Shown one piece after another: positions 1 through 8,118 of a stretch of 64,000 bases of DNA. A program made the translations under genes and the position numbers. The stretch spans positions 1-64,000 of the forward strand of contig JBBRPH010000004.1 of NCBI GenBank assembly GCA_038228295.1, read 5' to 3'. A model generated the notes under the pieces. It ran no database searches. It saw only the letters and a program-made list of their open reading frames with translations, and was not told the origin of the DNA. The stretch comes from JAICKM01 sp038228295 (GTDB taxonomy: Bacteria > Chloroflexota > Chloroflexia > QHBQ01 > JAICKM01). Numbering within the stretch: the first letter of the stretch is position 1; every line of letters starts with the position of its first letter.

Positions 1-107
1 TGGTCAAGCTGCTCTATTGCGGCGTAGATTTGCTCTCTGGTGGTTATCGCCGTTATCCTCGGTAAGCTAGTGACCGGCTGCTTGGGTGTGCACGGCGAGG
101 TAGACAT
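1..107 (-). CDS. Possible 5' part of an unidentified gene, cut by the window edge
   Basis: On the minus strand an open frame runs from an ATG at 107 to the window edge (about 35 codons). Its last residues read TTREQIYAAIEQLD, which resembles the helical N-terminus of some small antitoxin-like or helical-bundle proteins. No good ribosome binding site precedes the ATG, so the true start may differ. It would lie just downstream of the MBL-fold gene in the same direction. The identity is not known and the frame may be fortuitous. Confidence 0.2.
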   Translation of the reverse strand, partial: MSTSPCTPKQPVTSLPRITAITTREQIYAAIEQLD

Positions 108-135
108 CCATAAGCCGCGTATTCAGGGTGGCGGC

Positions 136-1137
136 TTAAAGCGTGATTTCCAGCCCGTCACGCGCGCTGAACACTGCCAGCTTGTCTCCGACCAAACGGT
201 GGGCCCGCGCCTGGGCACGGACCAGCATCGCGTCGAGTTGCGCATCGGTGTGTTCGGGATCGTGGTGGAACAGGGCTAACCGCTTGACCCCGGCATGAAT
301 CGCCGTGTCTACCGCCACTTCGGGGATGTTGTGGCCCCAGCCGACACGCTGTGGGTATTCGTCGATCGTGTATTGCGAATCGTGGACCAGCAGATCGGCG
401 CCGCGCGCAAATTCTACCAGCCGCTCGTCAATCACGTCATAGCCCAGCAAACTATCGCCCAGCGTCGGGGGGCTGAGGGGTTCATTGTCGCTGGCGTAGA
501 CAAAGTTCCACGCGCCGAGTTTGAGGCGAAAGGCCAGACTAGGCAATGTGTGCTTTTGCAGCAGCGTCGCCAGTTCGCCACCGTCAAGCCGGCATTCGCC
601 ACCGCACATGGCGTAGAACTTGAGATGCGCGGGCAAACTGGCGAGCGGTACCGGGAAATAGCTCCACTCCTGTTGCCCGGCTAGCAGATTGACCAGGGTT
701 TGCGTGCGGTCACTACACCCGATGATGCTCAGTTGGGCGTGCGGAGCGAAAGCCGGCTTAAAGAAGGGGAAGCCCTGGATGTGGTCCCAATGGCTGTGGC
801 TGAGGCACAAATAGCCGACGGCCGGCCGGCCGTGCGGTGCGTGGGCCTGTTGTTGCAGGTCCACGCCGAGTGGGCGGATGCCCGACCCGGCATCGAAGAT
901 GAACAGGTGCCCGCTGTCGCTGGTCAGGCTGACGCAGACGGTGTTGCCGCCGTATTGCTCATAGCCGTCGCCCGACACAGGGATCGAGCCGCGTGTGCCC
1001 CAGAACTTGACCTGTAGCCGCGTAGGGGCGGCCAGGGGGCTGCTACGCGCGATTTGTGCGTCTTCGCCCGGTTCGCCAGTGGAATCAAAGGTGTAAGCCA
1101 TCTCACCGGCGGTAGTGGTCGTCTGTGCATCAATCAT
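136..1137 (-). CDS. MBL-fold metal-dependent hydrolase
   Basis: The 333-residue protein has the metallo-beta-lactamase signature HSHWDH (H114, H116, D118, H119), preceded by FWGTRGSIPVSG and GGNT, a combination typical of the RNase Z/PhnP-like branch of MBL hydrolases. Later histidines (GHNIPEV, FHHDPEH) can complete a two-metal site. Phosphodiesterase-type chemistry is likely, but the substrate cannot be read from sequence. There is no signal peptide, so it is probably cytoplasmic. The first ~40 residues are a non-conserved extension. The ATG at 1137 is supported by TAAGGAG upstream, and a promoter lies at 1225-1252. Related proteins sometimes partner response regulators, but none is adjacent here. 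Confidence 0.85.
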   Translation of the reverse strand: MIDAQTTTTAGEMAYTFDSTGEPGEDAQIARSSPLAAPTRLQVKFWGTRGSIPVSGDGYEQYGGNTVCVSLTSDSGHLFIFDAGSGIRPLGVDLQQQAHAPHGRPAVGYLCLSHSHWDHIQGFPFFKPAFAPHAQLSIIGCSDRTQTLVNLLAGQQEWSYFPVPLASLPAHLKFYAMCGGECRLDGGELATLLQKHTLPSLAFRLKLGAWNFVYASDNEPLSPPTLGDSLLGYDVIDERLVEFARGADLLVHDSQYTIDEYPQRVGWGHNIPEVAVDTAIHAGVKRLALFHHDPEHTDAQLDAMLVRAQARAHRLVGDKLAVFSARDGLEITL

Positions 1138-1224
1138 ACGTGCCGATTGCTCCTTACCGACCCCACCGGCCTCCAGCAGGGCAAACGGTTCCTGCGGATG
1201 AATAGGGTATCAAAGATTACCACT

Positions 1225-1252
1225 AGTATACCATGATGCCGGCAATATGCAA
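1225..1252 (-). promoter_or_regulatory. Sigma70-type promoter of the MBL-fold gene
   Basis: On the minus strand, TTGCAT (1252-1247) and TATACT (1230-1225) are separated by 16 bp. The expected start of transcription is near 1218, about 80 nt before the ATG at 1137. Confidence 0.6.
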
Positions 1253-1260
1253 GTGCCGGC

Positions 1261-1587
1261 TTATTCTGCTGCGGTGCCGGCGCCGGCTGCCGCCGATCCA
1301 ATTGTGGCGGGAGTTGTACTTAAGTCCGTTGCCGGCGCACTATCCGATGTAGCGGGCGCGGCATTCGCGGGTAGTTCAACCCCGCGCGCCAGCAGTTCCT
1401 GGCGTGCCATTTCTACGAACTGGTCATGCGTCACCCAGCGGTTGGCATAGACCACGTTATCCCGTTTATCGGTCTGCAACTCTTTTCGCAGGTTGTATTT
1501 TTTCCCCGGCACTTCGTTTTGTAGTTCAACATAAATACCCAATAGACGGTCGCGTGTCAGATTACGGAGGGGGCGGTCGGCTGGCAT
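1261..1587 (-). CDS. Small hypothetical protein with Ala/Thr-rich tail
   Basis: A 108-residue protein not assigned to a known family. The first ~70 residues are charged and probably folded (motifs RDRLLGIYVELQ and YANRWVTHDQFVEMARQELL look helical). The last ~35 residues are low-complexity Ala/Thr/Ser. A good Shine-Dalgarno (AGGAG, 8-10 nt before the ATG) and its own promoter (TTGCAG-17-TATAGT at 1614-1642) indicate a real, expressed gene. It has no signal peptide or membrane segment. Its function is unknown. Confidence 0.6.
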   Translation of the reverse strand: MPADRPLRNLTRDRLLGIYVELQNEVPGKKYNLRKELQTDKRDNVVYANRWVTHDQFVEMARQELLARGVELPANAAPATSDSAPATDLSTTPATIGSAAAGAGTAAE

Positions 1588-1613
1588 AATAAATCTCCTG
1601 TATAAGTTACTCT

Positions 1614-1642
1614 ACTATAGCGCAAAACGAGCCGGCCTGCAA
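1614..1642 (-). promoter_or_regulatory. Sigma70-type promoter of the 1261-1587 gene
   Basis: On the minus strand, TTGCAG (1642-1637), a 17-bp spacer, then TATAGT (1619-1614). The ATG lies about 27 nt downstream of the -10 box. Confidence 0.65.
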
Positions 1643-1713
1643 GCCGCAAACGGGCCGATCTTAATTAGTTCTTAACATTTACTACAACCTGCTGCACATT
1701 TGCTGAATCCCGC

Positions 1714-1742
1714 TTGCCGGCCCGTTTCGTGCCTGCTATACT
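1714..1742 (+). promoter_or_regulatory. Sigma70-type promoter of the MerR-like regulator
   Basis: TTGCCG (1714-1719), a 17-bp spacer and TATACT (1737-1742). The leader to the ATG at 1815 would be about 65 nt. This promoter is divergent from the one at 1614-1642 and about 70 bp from it, so the two genes may share control. Confidence 0.6.
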
Positions 1743-1814
1743 AAAAGCTACCGTGTGCGTTGTACGCGGCTATATTAAGCACTTACTTGAAACGGCACTT
1801 AGGTAACTTACCCT

Positions 1815-2447
1815 ATGTCCCTAGCACCTGAGGATCCGGCTAAACCCCTAGCGCTGTCCGCTGCGGCGGATGATGCCGGTTGGATTTCGTTGGCGGAGGC
1901 CGCTCACCTACTGCATACCGCGCCGACTAATGTGCGCCGCTGGGCCGATCAGGGCCGCTTGGAGGTGCGTCGCACGGTGGGCGGGCACCGGCGCTTCCGG
2001 CGCGAGTCGGTACTGGCGCTCGGTGGTCAGTTGCCCACGCCCGTATTGCCGGCCGTTGCGCCGGGGTGGCAGGTCCATTTTCAGCAGCCCGCTGAGGCCG
2101 CCCGGATGCGCGGGCTGGGCCAGCGCCTGTTGGGTCTGCTGGTGCAATGGGTGCTACAGGATGCCGACGACTCGCGTCACTTAGACGAGGGTTATGCTAT
2201 CGGCCAGGCGTATGGCGCGGAGGCGGCCGGCGCGGCGGCCAGTCGCTTGGATATAGTTGAGGCTTTCCTATTCTATCGTAGCAGTTCTATCGCCCTGGCC
2301 CTGCAAGGCCCAACCGCTGCACTTACCGACAGCGCGGCCGTGGTCCGCTTGTGGGAGCGCGCCGATCACTTTATGAACCGCGTCCTGCTGGGCCTTATCG
2401 CCGGCTACGATGCCCGCCTCGATCCGGCGGGCCACCCAGAACTATAG
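1815..2447 (+). CDS. MerR/excisionase-type helix-turn-helix regulator with C-terminal helical domain
   Basis: The 210-residue protein has an N-terminal winged helix-turn-helix of the MerR/excisionase kind at about residues 20-70: SLAEAAHLL, then the recognition part NVRRWADQGRL and the wing RTVGGHRRFRRE. The remaining ~130 residues are mostly helical, without a recognisable ligand site. It probably acts as a DNA-binding transcriptional regulator, possibly with the helical part sensing a signal. It is transcribed alone, divergent from the small gene at 1261-1587. The target and ligand are unknown. Confidence 0.75.
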   Translation: MSLAPEDPAKPLALSAAADDAGWISLAEAAHLLHTAPTNVRRWADQGRLEVRRTVGGHRRFRRESVLALGGQLPTPVLPAVAPGWQVHFQQPAEAARMRGLGQRLLGLLVQWVLQDADDSRHLDEGYAIGQAYGAEAAGAAASRLDIVEAFLFYRSSSIALALQGPTAALTDSAAVVRLWERADHFMNRVLLGLIAGYDARLDPAGHPEL

Positions 2448-2554
2448 ACGGGCTAGGCCGCGCCGCCCGCGCAGGAGCCGTTGTTGGGTCAGTCGGCTAC
2501 CGCGATCCCTGCCCACCTCCCCATTCAGAACTCCGCAGGCAAAAGTTAGTATCC

Positions 2555-2583
2555 TTTACGTTAAGGCCGGAAACTGCTATAGT
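2555..2583 (+). promoter_or_regulatory. Sigma70-type promoter of the aminotransferase gene
   Basis: TTTACG (2555-2560), a 17-bp spacer and TATAGT (2578-2583). Transcription would begin near 2590, giving a ~70-nt leader to the ATG at 2659. Because the promoter lies downstream of 2410, a longer reading frame starting there is unlikely to be translated. Confidence 0.6.
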
Positions 2584-2658
2584 GAGAAGAATCGGCCGCT
2601 GCGGGGGCGGCGTTGCCCGCCGCAGGGCTGGATGCTTGCTTGGGGAGGAATCGCACGT

Positions 2659-3921
2659 ATGACCCAGATCCCGGAAGATGCGTTGCCTGTACCCATCGGG
2701 CCGCGCTTTGGCCCGATTTTTGTACCGCCCAACGATCCTCACCTGGATGCGGCGACCATTATCGCCATCGAAGAAGCCGCCGAACTGCCCACTTATGCCA
2801 AGCTGCCGGTGGTCATCACGCGCGGCGCAGGGGTCATGCTCTACGATGTGGCCGGGCGCGAGTATCTGGACTTCTATAGCGGCCACGCCGTCGCCCTCAC
2901 CGGCCACTGCCACCCGCGGGTGGTTGAAGCGCTTACCCATCAGGCCCAACGCCTCATCTTCTACTCTAACGTGGTCTACAATGACGCACGGGCGGTCTAT
3001 GCGGCGGCGTTGATGCGGATCGCGCCACAGGGTTATGGGCGTGTCTTTTTCTGCAATTCCGGCGCGGAAGCGATTGAAACGGCGCTCAAAATCGCCCGCA
3101 AATTCACGGGGCGCAGTCGTATGGTGGCGATGGAAGGCAGCTTTCACGGCCGCACCGCCGGCGCGCTCAGTATCACCCACAACCGCCGCTATCGCACCGG
3201 CTTCGGCATCGGCCCGCTAGAGTCGTTGGTCAGTTTTGTGCCGTTCGGCTCGGCGGCGGCGGTCGAAGCGGCGGTCGGCCCCGACACGGCAGCGGTGGTG
3301 ATCGAGCCGATCCAGAGCATCGCCGGGGTCCGCATGGCCCCGCCGCAATATTACCGCGACCTGCGCGCCATCTGTGATGCGACCGGCGCATTATTGATCT
3401 TCGACGAGGCCCAGACGGCCTTCGGACGCACCGGCAAGATGTGGGCCGGTGAGGGTTGGGAGGTCATCCCCGACCTGATCACGCTGTCCAAAGGCATTGC
3501 CAGCGGCGTGCCTATGGGTGCGACCCTGGTCAACACGCGCATCGGCGACACGGTCCATGTCGAAGAACACGGCTCGACCTTTGGCGGCAGTCCCTTGGCC
3601 TGTGCCGCCGCCGCCGCCACGCTCGATGTCGTGATTGGTGAAGATTTTTGTGGTCGCGCCGCCACGCTGGAGCCGATCATCCGTGCCGCGCTGAACGATC
3701 TGCCGCACTTGGTTGAGATCCGAGGGGTGGGCCTGCTGCTGGGTTTGCGCTTCGACCGCCCGGTCAAGCCGATTCAGGATGCGCTGCTGGCCCATGGGGT
3801 GATCATCGGTACCTGCGCCGATCCGACAGTGCTGCGGATGATGCCGCCCCTCGTCGTCACGGAGGCCCACATCGCCGGCTTTGCCGCCGCCCTACGCGCA
3901 GTGTTAGCCGACTTGTCGTAG
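2659..3921 (+). CDS. Class-III PLP-dependent aminotransferase
   Basis: A 420-residue member of the fold-type I, class-III (ornithine/GABA/dialkylglycine) aminotransferases. The cofactor-binding motif reads LIFDEAQTAFGRTG and the Schiff-base lysine lies in LITLSKGIASG. N-terminal motifs DFYSGHAVALTGHCHPRV and SGAEAIETALKIAR are typical. The DEAQ form of the Asp motif is seen in the dialkylglycine decarboxylase-like branch; acetylornithine enzymes usually have DEVQ. The amino donor cannot be fixed from sequence. The ATG at 2659 was chosen because GGAGG lies 10 nt upstream and a promoter lies at 2555-2583. The upstream in-frame extension lacks family similarity. Confidence 0.9.
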   Translation: MTQIPEDALPVPIGPRFGPIFVPPNDPHLDAATIIAIEEAAELPTYAKLPVVITRGAGVMLYDVAGREYLDFYSGHAVALTGHCHPRVVEALTHQAQRLIFYSNVVYNDARAVYAAALMRIAPQGYGRVFFCNSGAEAIETALKIARKFTGRSRMVAMEGSFHGRTAGALSITHNRRYRTGFGIGPLESLVSFVPFGSAAAVEAAVGPDTAAVVIEPIQSIAGVRMAPPQYYRDLRAICDATGALLIFDEAQTAFGRTGKMWAGEGWEVIPDLITLSKGIASGVPMGATLVNTRIGDTVHVEEHGSTFGGSPLACAAAAATLDVVIGEDFCGRAATLEPIIRAALNDLPHLVEIRGVGLLLGLRFDRPVKPIQDALLAHGVIIGTCADPTVLRMMPPLVVTEAHIAGFAAALRAVLADLS

Positions 3922-3928
3922 CTGCGCC

Positions 3929-6454
3929 TTAAGGCAGCGGGTTAGTGGTCAGCGCATAGGCCACGGCCGCGTCAGGGTCGAGCGCCTCGCCGGCGGCCCA
4001 AGCATCGGCAAAGCGCGCCGGATCGAGCGCCGCCTGCACCGTCACCACCAGACGATCCCATTCCCCCTGCTGCGACAACGGCGTTGGGAAACCGATAGCG
4101 GCGCGCCAGGCGGCAGTCGCGCCCAGGAGATGCGCTGCCCGATCCATTTGGCCGGTGACTACGGCGACTTGCGCTAACCCTTGCAAAGGCCAGACCGCCT
4201 TGCGCTGAAGTCCCAATTCCCAGTTGAGGGTCAAACTCCGGCGCAGCGCGCTATCGGCTGCCGCCGGGTCGCCGGCCTGTAAGTAGACCCAGCCCAGTTG
4301 TTCCACAGTCGCCGCGAGGTCGGTTTGGCTGTCCAAGGTGTGCCCAATGGCGAGGGCTTCTTGGAGCAGTGCTGTTGCCTGTGGCGTATCGCCTTCGGCG
4401 AGGGCGTAACGTGCCACTTCCTCTAGCGCCCCGACTACGCCGGCGGCATTGCCCAACGCGCGCTGGATCTGCAAACTTTCCTCGGCCAGTGGGCGGGCCT
4501 GCTCCTGTTCGCCCATGTCACGCAGCGCCTGACTCAGATTGAGCAGCGTGACGGCCAGCAGGGCACGGTCGCCGGATGCGCGGCGGATTGTGATGCTTTC
4601 TTCATAGAGGCCGACCGCCTGGCGGGGATCGCCCTGATCCCGCACGATATTGCCCAGGCCGTTGAGCGCGAACGCCCAGCCTATGGGGTCGGCCAGATCA
4701 TGATAGATCGCTAGCGCCTGGCGGAACAACTCCGCCCCACGAGCCAGATTACCGTTCCAGTAGGTTTGGTGCCCCGCCCAGCCCAACACCTTCGCTCGGT
4801 AGGGCAACCACCGCTGATCGTCCACGGTGAGCGCGCTTTCCAGCCGGCGCACGGCTTTGGGATCACCGGAAATCCACCAGAAGCGCCCCAGCGCGCCGGC
4901 CAAACGCAGCAAGGTTTCACCATCGCCACTTGCGGCGGCCCAGTCTAATGCTGCTTGTAAGTTAGGGTGATCGGCAGTGAGGCGCGCCCGCCACTGCGCC
5001 TGCTGCGGGCCGATCAGGTGCGGCTCGGCCTGTTCGGCCAGTGCCCGATAGTAGGCGGCATGGCGCTGCTGTGCGGCGGCGGTCTCCCCCTGAATTACTA
5101 ATTGTTCTCCGGCATATTCGTGTAGCGTCTCCAGCATGATAAAGCGCGGCTCCCCCCCGTCTGTCTCGCTGCGCCGCAGCAAGCTGTTGTCTACCAGCGC
5201 GGTTAGGCTGTCGAGAACAGAGTACGGAGCACTGGGTGTTGTGTTCAGTGCATTATGCTGTTCCGCTTGCGACCCACAGAGCATAGCCCAGGGTCCATCG
5301 GTCACTGCTTCCACTGCCGCTAGGGTGCAACCGCCCTGGAACACGCCTAGTTGTCGAAACAAGTGTTGCGCGGCGGGATCTAACGCATCGTAGCTCCAGG
5401 CAATCGCTGCCCGCAAAGTTTGCTGGTGGACTGGGAGATCGCGTGCGCCGTCGGTGAGCAGCGCCAGGCGGTGGTCAAGGCGCGCCAGCAGGGCGGCGGG
5501 CGTGAGCAGTTTGCTGCGGGCAGCGGCCAATTCCAACGCTAACGGCAGCCCATCGAGCCGCCGGCAAATGGCGGCTACGGCCGGCGCGTTTGCGACGGTC
5601 AGGCGGAAGTCCGGCTGCCCATCTTCGGTGCGGGCTACGAACAAGGCTACCGCAGGCACCTGGGCTAGCGTGCTGAGGGGCAAATCGTCGGACGTCGGCA
5701 AGGCCAGCGGCGGCACCGGGAACACCTTCTCGCCCCGCACGCGCAAGGCGGCTCGACTGGTGATCAGTATTCGCAAATGAGGCGTGCCGGCCAGCATGGT
5801 GGCGACAGCGGTACCCGCAGCCGCCACCTGCTCGAAGTTGTCCAACACCAGCAGCAAGTGGCGGCTGCGGAGGTAGGCGGTGAGGACCGTGATTAGCGGA
5901 CGGTCCACGCTTTCGCGCACGCCCAACACAGCCGCAATCGCCGGCAACACTGCGGTGGGGTCACGTACAGCGGCCAACGGCACGAAGCGCACCCCGTCCG
6001 TGAAATCCCTGCTGAGGTTCAAGGCGGCGGCGAGAGCGAGCCGCGTTTTGCCGGTGCCGGGCGGGCCGGTCAGCGTGAGCAACCGCCCATCGGCCCGCCG
6101 GAGCAGCGCGCATACAGTGCTCAGGTCAACTGCGCGGCCCAGCAACGCAGTCGGTGGCACCGGCACATCGAGGTCGCGTATAGCGGCGGGAACGGGCGCA
6201 GACGGGACAGATGTGGTTAGTACCGCCGCGCTGCCCCTGGCCCATTGCACAAACACCGCCTGCTCGTCGGGCGGCAGGCCCAATGCGGTCGCCAGCAGCG
6301 CAGCTAATTGGCGTGACGGGCGCACGCGGCCGGCCTCGATTTTCTTGACGGTTTCCGGTGAACAGCCCGCCTGTTCAGCTAATGCGGCCTGGGTCAGATC
6401 CAGGGCTTTGCGGCGCGCTTTGAGACTTGCGCCGAAGCTAGTGGTCTCTTGCAT
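3929..6454 (-). CDS. XRE-HTH / STAND ATPase / TPR regulator
   Basis: An 841-residue multidomain signalling protein. Residues 8-65 form a Cro/C1-type helix-turn-helix (SLKARRKALDLTQAALAEQ, then CSPETVKKIEAG). Residues ~100-400 form an NB-ARC-like NTPase with Walker A GPPGTGKT (130-137) and Walker B LLLVLDNFEQ (about 200-209), followed by a winged-helix region. From about residue 480 to the end the protein is a run of TPR-like helical repeats. STAND proteins usually act as ligand-gated oligomeric switches, here presumably controlling transcription. It converges on the aminotransferase gene (7 bp apart). The ligand and targets are unknown. This architecture is common in Chloroflexota. Confidence 0.85.
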   Translation of the reverse strand: MQETTSFGASLKARRKALDLTQAALAEQAGCSPETVKKIEAGRVRPSRQLAALLATALGLPPDEQAVFVQWARGSAAVLTTSVPSAPVPAAIRDLDVPVPPTALLGRAVDLSTVCALLRRADGRLLTLTGPPGTGKTRLALAAALNLSRDFTDGVRFVPLAAVRDPTAVLPAIAAVLGVRESVDRPLITVLTAYLRSRHLLLVLDNFEQVAAAGTAVATMLAGTPHLRILITSRAALRVRGEKVFPVPPLALPTSDDLPLSTLAQVPAVALFVARTEDGQPDFRLTVANAPAVAAICRRLDGLPLALELAAARSKLLTPAALLARLDHRLALLTDGARDLPVHQQTLRAAIAWSYDALDPAAQHLFRQLGVFQGGCTLAAVEAVTDGPWAMLCGSQAEQHNALNTTPSAPYSVLDSLTALVDNSLLRRSETDGGEPRFIMLETLHEYAGEQLVIQGETAAAQQRHAAYYRALAEQAEPHLIGPQQAQWRARLTADHPNLQAALDWAAASGDGETLLRLAGALGRFWWISGDPKAVRRLESALTVDDQRWLPYRAKVLGWAGHQTYWNGNLARGAELFRQALAIYHDLADPIGWAFALNGLGNIVRDQGDPRQAVGLYEESITIRRASGDRALLAVTLLNLSQALRDMGEQEQARPLAEESLQIQRALGNAAGVVGALEEVARYALAEGDTPQATALLQEALAIGHTLDSQTDLAATVEQLGWVYLQAGDPAAADSALRRSLTLNWELGLQRKAVWPLQGLAQVAVVTGQMDRAAHLLGATAAWRAAIGFPTPLSQQGEWDRLVVTVQAALDPARFADAWAAGEALDPDAAVAYALTTNPLP

Positions 6455-6560
6455 AGAAGCCTAACGACGTATAACAACCACAACTCGGCCCAACCCAACA
6501 CGCACCACCGGCGGTCGCGGGCTGTATAGCATCTCTTTTATACCCATTTCAATACCTTTT

Positions 6561-6566
6561 ATTATA
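6561..6566 (-). promoter_or_regulatory. Possible -10 element for the STAND regulator
   Basis: An isolated TATAAT (minus strand, 6566-6561) lies in an AT-rich stretch about 105 nt upstream of the ATG at 6454. No convincing -35 box is spaced correctly, so the promoter may need an activator, or the match may be chance. Confidence 0.3.
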
Positions 6567-6695
6567 TCGGAAAACTCCTCCCTTGTGCGTTACTTTCATG
6601 TTCTGATAGCACTAGAAGCGAAAGAAGTAGGTGAAGTAGAAAAACGTGTCGTGTCGGCCCGACTAATTCCACGCACTCACGAAAGGAACTCCTCT

Positions 6696-6860
6696 ATGCG
6701 AAACCGTGTACTCCTCGCGTTCGTCCTGCTCCTCAGTCTGTTGCCGGCGGGCGGGGTGTGGGTCGGTGGGCGCAGCAGCGGGCCGATCCAACTGCGCTGC
6801 GGCTTTAGCTACTGTCCGCAGATAGTCGCCGGTGGTGCCTACCACACGCTTGACTGCTGA
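6696..6860 (+). CDS. Short secreted ORF, possible remnant of an RCC1-repeat protein
   Basis: A 54-codon ORF with a clear signal peptide (Arg-rich start, then the hydrophobic LLAFVLLLSLLPAGG). The ATG at 6696 is preceded by GAAAGGA. The end, VAGGAYHTLDC, resembles the AGGYHT core of RCC1/BNR-type repeats and then stops. It could be a truncated secreted repeat protein or a genuine small exported peptide with two to three cysteines. The frame also extends upstream to 6585, but the signal peptide supports the internal start. Certainty is low. Confidence 0.4.
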   Translation: MRNRVLLAFVLLLSLLPAGGVWVGGRSSGPIQLRCGFSYCPQIVAGGAYHTLDC

Positions 6861-6865
6861 TCTGC

Positions 6866-6894
6866 TTGTCTGTACATTAGCTATCAGGTACAAT
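6866..6894 (+). promoter_or_regulatory. Sigma70-type promoter of the PrsW-like gene
   Basis: TTGTCT (6866-6871), a 17-bp spacer and TACAAT (6889-6894). Transcription would start near 6901, ahead of the AAGGAGCAGGAGG purine-rich stretch that precedes the ATG at 6957. Confidence 0.65.
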
Positions 6895-6956
6895 GGGCGG
6901 TAGGCCGGGAAGCCGCCCGGTGTGCAGTGTAAGGAGCAGGAGGCAGCCCGTCCTCG

Positions 6957-8012
6957 ATGAATTTACCGGCCTTATTGGCGCTGATCGGTGGCTTGGCTCT
7001 GGCTCCCGCCCTGATCTATATCTTGATCATCTGGTGGCTTGACCGCTACGAAAAGGAGCCGCTCGGCTTGGCGGTGTTGGCCTTTGTGTGGGGAGCCACA
7101 CCGGCCGTCATCTTGGCGCTGATCTTTGAGGTCGTGCTGGGCATCCCTTTCGCCGACGCCGGTGTGATTGGCGACTTCAGCCAGGGGTCGCTGGTTGCGC
7201 CGGTGGTCGAAGAAGGCACGAAGGGTATCATCCTGTTCGTGTTGTTCCTGGCATATCGGCATGAGTTCGACGATGTGCTGGACGGTATCCTTTACGGTGC
7301 GCTAGTGGGTCTCGGCTTTTCCGTAGTCGAGAATGTGGTCTACGGCTTCCACTTCGCCTTCCCCAACGGCTATGAACCCGGTCTGCAACCCGACCTCGGC
7401 AGCGTAGTCGCCGGTTGGTTCCTGCGCTCCGGCCTCTTCGGCCTCAACCACGCTTTTTTCACCAGCATCACCGGCGCAACTCTGGGCTACCTACGCTCCA
7501 ACCCCGGCGTGCGTTCGCGCTTCGGCCTGCCACTGCTCGGCTTGGTCGGGGCCATATTCTTTCACAGTCTGCATAATACCCTGGTCGGCCTGGGCGACTT
7601 CGCGGGCCAGAGCGCGGCGCTGGTCGGCTGCGGGATCAGCCTGTTCACCGACTGGGCGGGGATCAGCGTGCTGCTGGTGGTCGCGCTGATCGCCGGCGCG
7701 CGCGAGCGACGGTGGATCGAAGCCCAACTGCGCGAAGAAGTGGTGGTTGGGCGCTTCAGCCCCGCTGAATACCAGATGCTGATCTCGGCCCGTCGCCGCT
7801 GGCGGGCGCGCTGGACGGCGCTTACCGGCGAGGGCTGGGCCGCGTTTCGCCGTCTGGGTCGTCTGCAGCAGTTGGCAACTGAGTTGGCCTTCCGCAAGCA
7901 ACAGGTGCTGACCGATCCCGGCTCGCCCTGGAAGGGGCACGATATTCAGGTGTTGCGGGCCCGCATTGACGATCTGCACCGCCACATGGTTGGCCCCGCG
8001 CAGGCGGCGTAG
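6957..8012 (+). CDS. PrsW-family intramembrane protease
   Basis: A 351-residue polytopic membrane protein with the PrsW family signatures: VVEEGTKG (E85, E86, K89), then DGILYGALVGLGFSVVEN (E125), then conserved His in FGLNHAFF and FHSLHN. These acidic and His residues form the presumed metal-dependent active site within the membrane. Bacillus PrsW cleaves the anti-sigma factor RsiW, but no sigma/anti-sigma pair is seen here, so the substrate is unknown. The C-terminal ~100 residues are soluble and charged, with possible coiled coil. It has its own promoter (6866-6894) and precedes guaB in the same direction. Confidence 0.85.
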   Translation: MNLPALLALIGGLALAPALIYILIIWWLDRYEKEPLGLAVLAFVWGATPAVILALIFEVVLGIPFADAGVIGDFSQGSLVAPVVEEGTKGIILFVLFLAYRHEFDDVLDGILYGALVGLGFSVVENVVYGFHFAFPNGYEPGLQPDLGSVVAGWFLRSGLFGLNHAFFTSITGATLGYLRSNPGVRSRFGLPLLGLVGAIFFHSLHNTLVGLGDFAGQSAALVGCGISLFTDWAGISVLLVVALIAGARERRWIEAQLREEVVVGRFSPAEYQMLISARRRWRARWTALTGEGWAAFRRLGRLQQLATELAFRKQQVLTDPGSPWKGHDIQVLRARIDDLHRHMVGPAQAA

Positions 8013-8118
8013 GTGGTTGGGTTAGCCGCGCTCTAGTTGACGATTTTGGCTTTTGTAGTGCTTTGGGCTATGCATATTGTTGTAGAGTTACCGTAGAACT
8101 AGAACGGAGATACTGAAA

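Noticed and set aside
2410..2658. N-terminal extension of the aminotransferase frame
   Set aside because: The extension is Arg-rich and unrelated to the family, and the promoter at 2555-2583 lies inside it. The ATG at 2659 with GGAGG is preferred.
3922..3940. Short hairpin between the convergent aminotransferase and STAND genes
   Set aside because: The stem is interrupted and has no loop or T-run of the right kind; it may be chance.
8037..8065. guaB promoter built on the perfect TTGACG at 8037
   Set aside because: No acceptable -10 box lies 16-18 bp downstream, so it is not listed as a feature.
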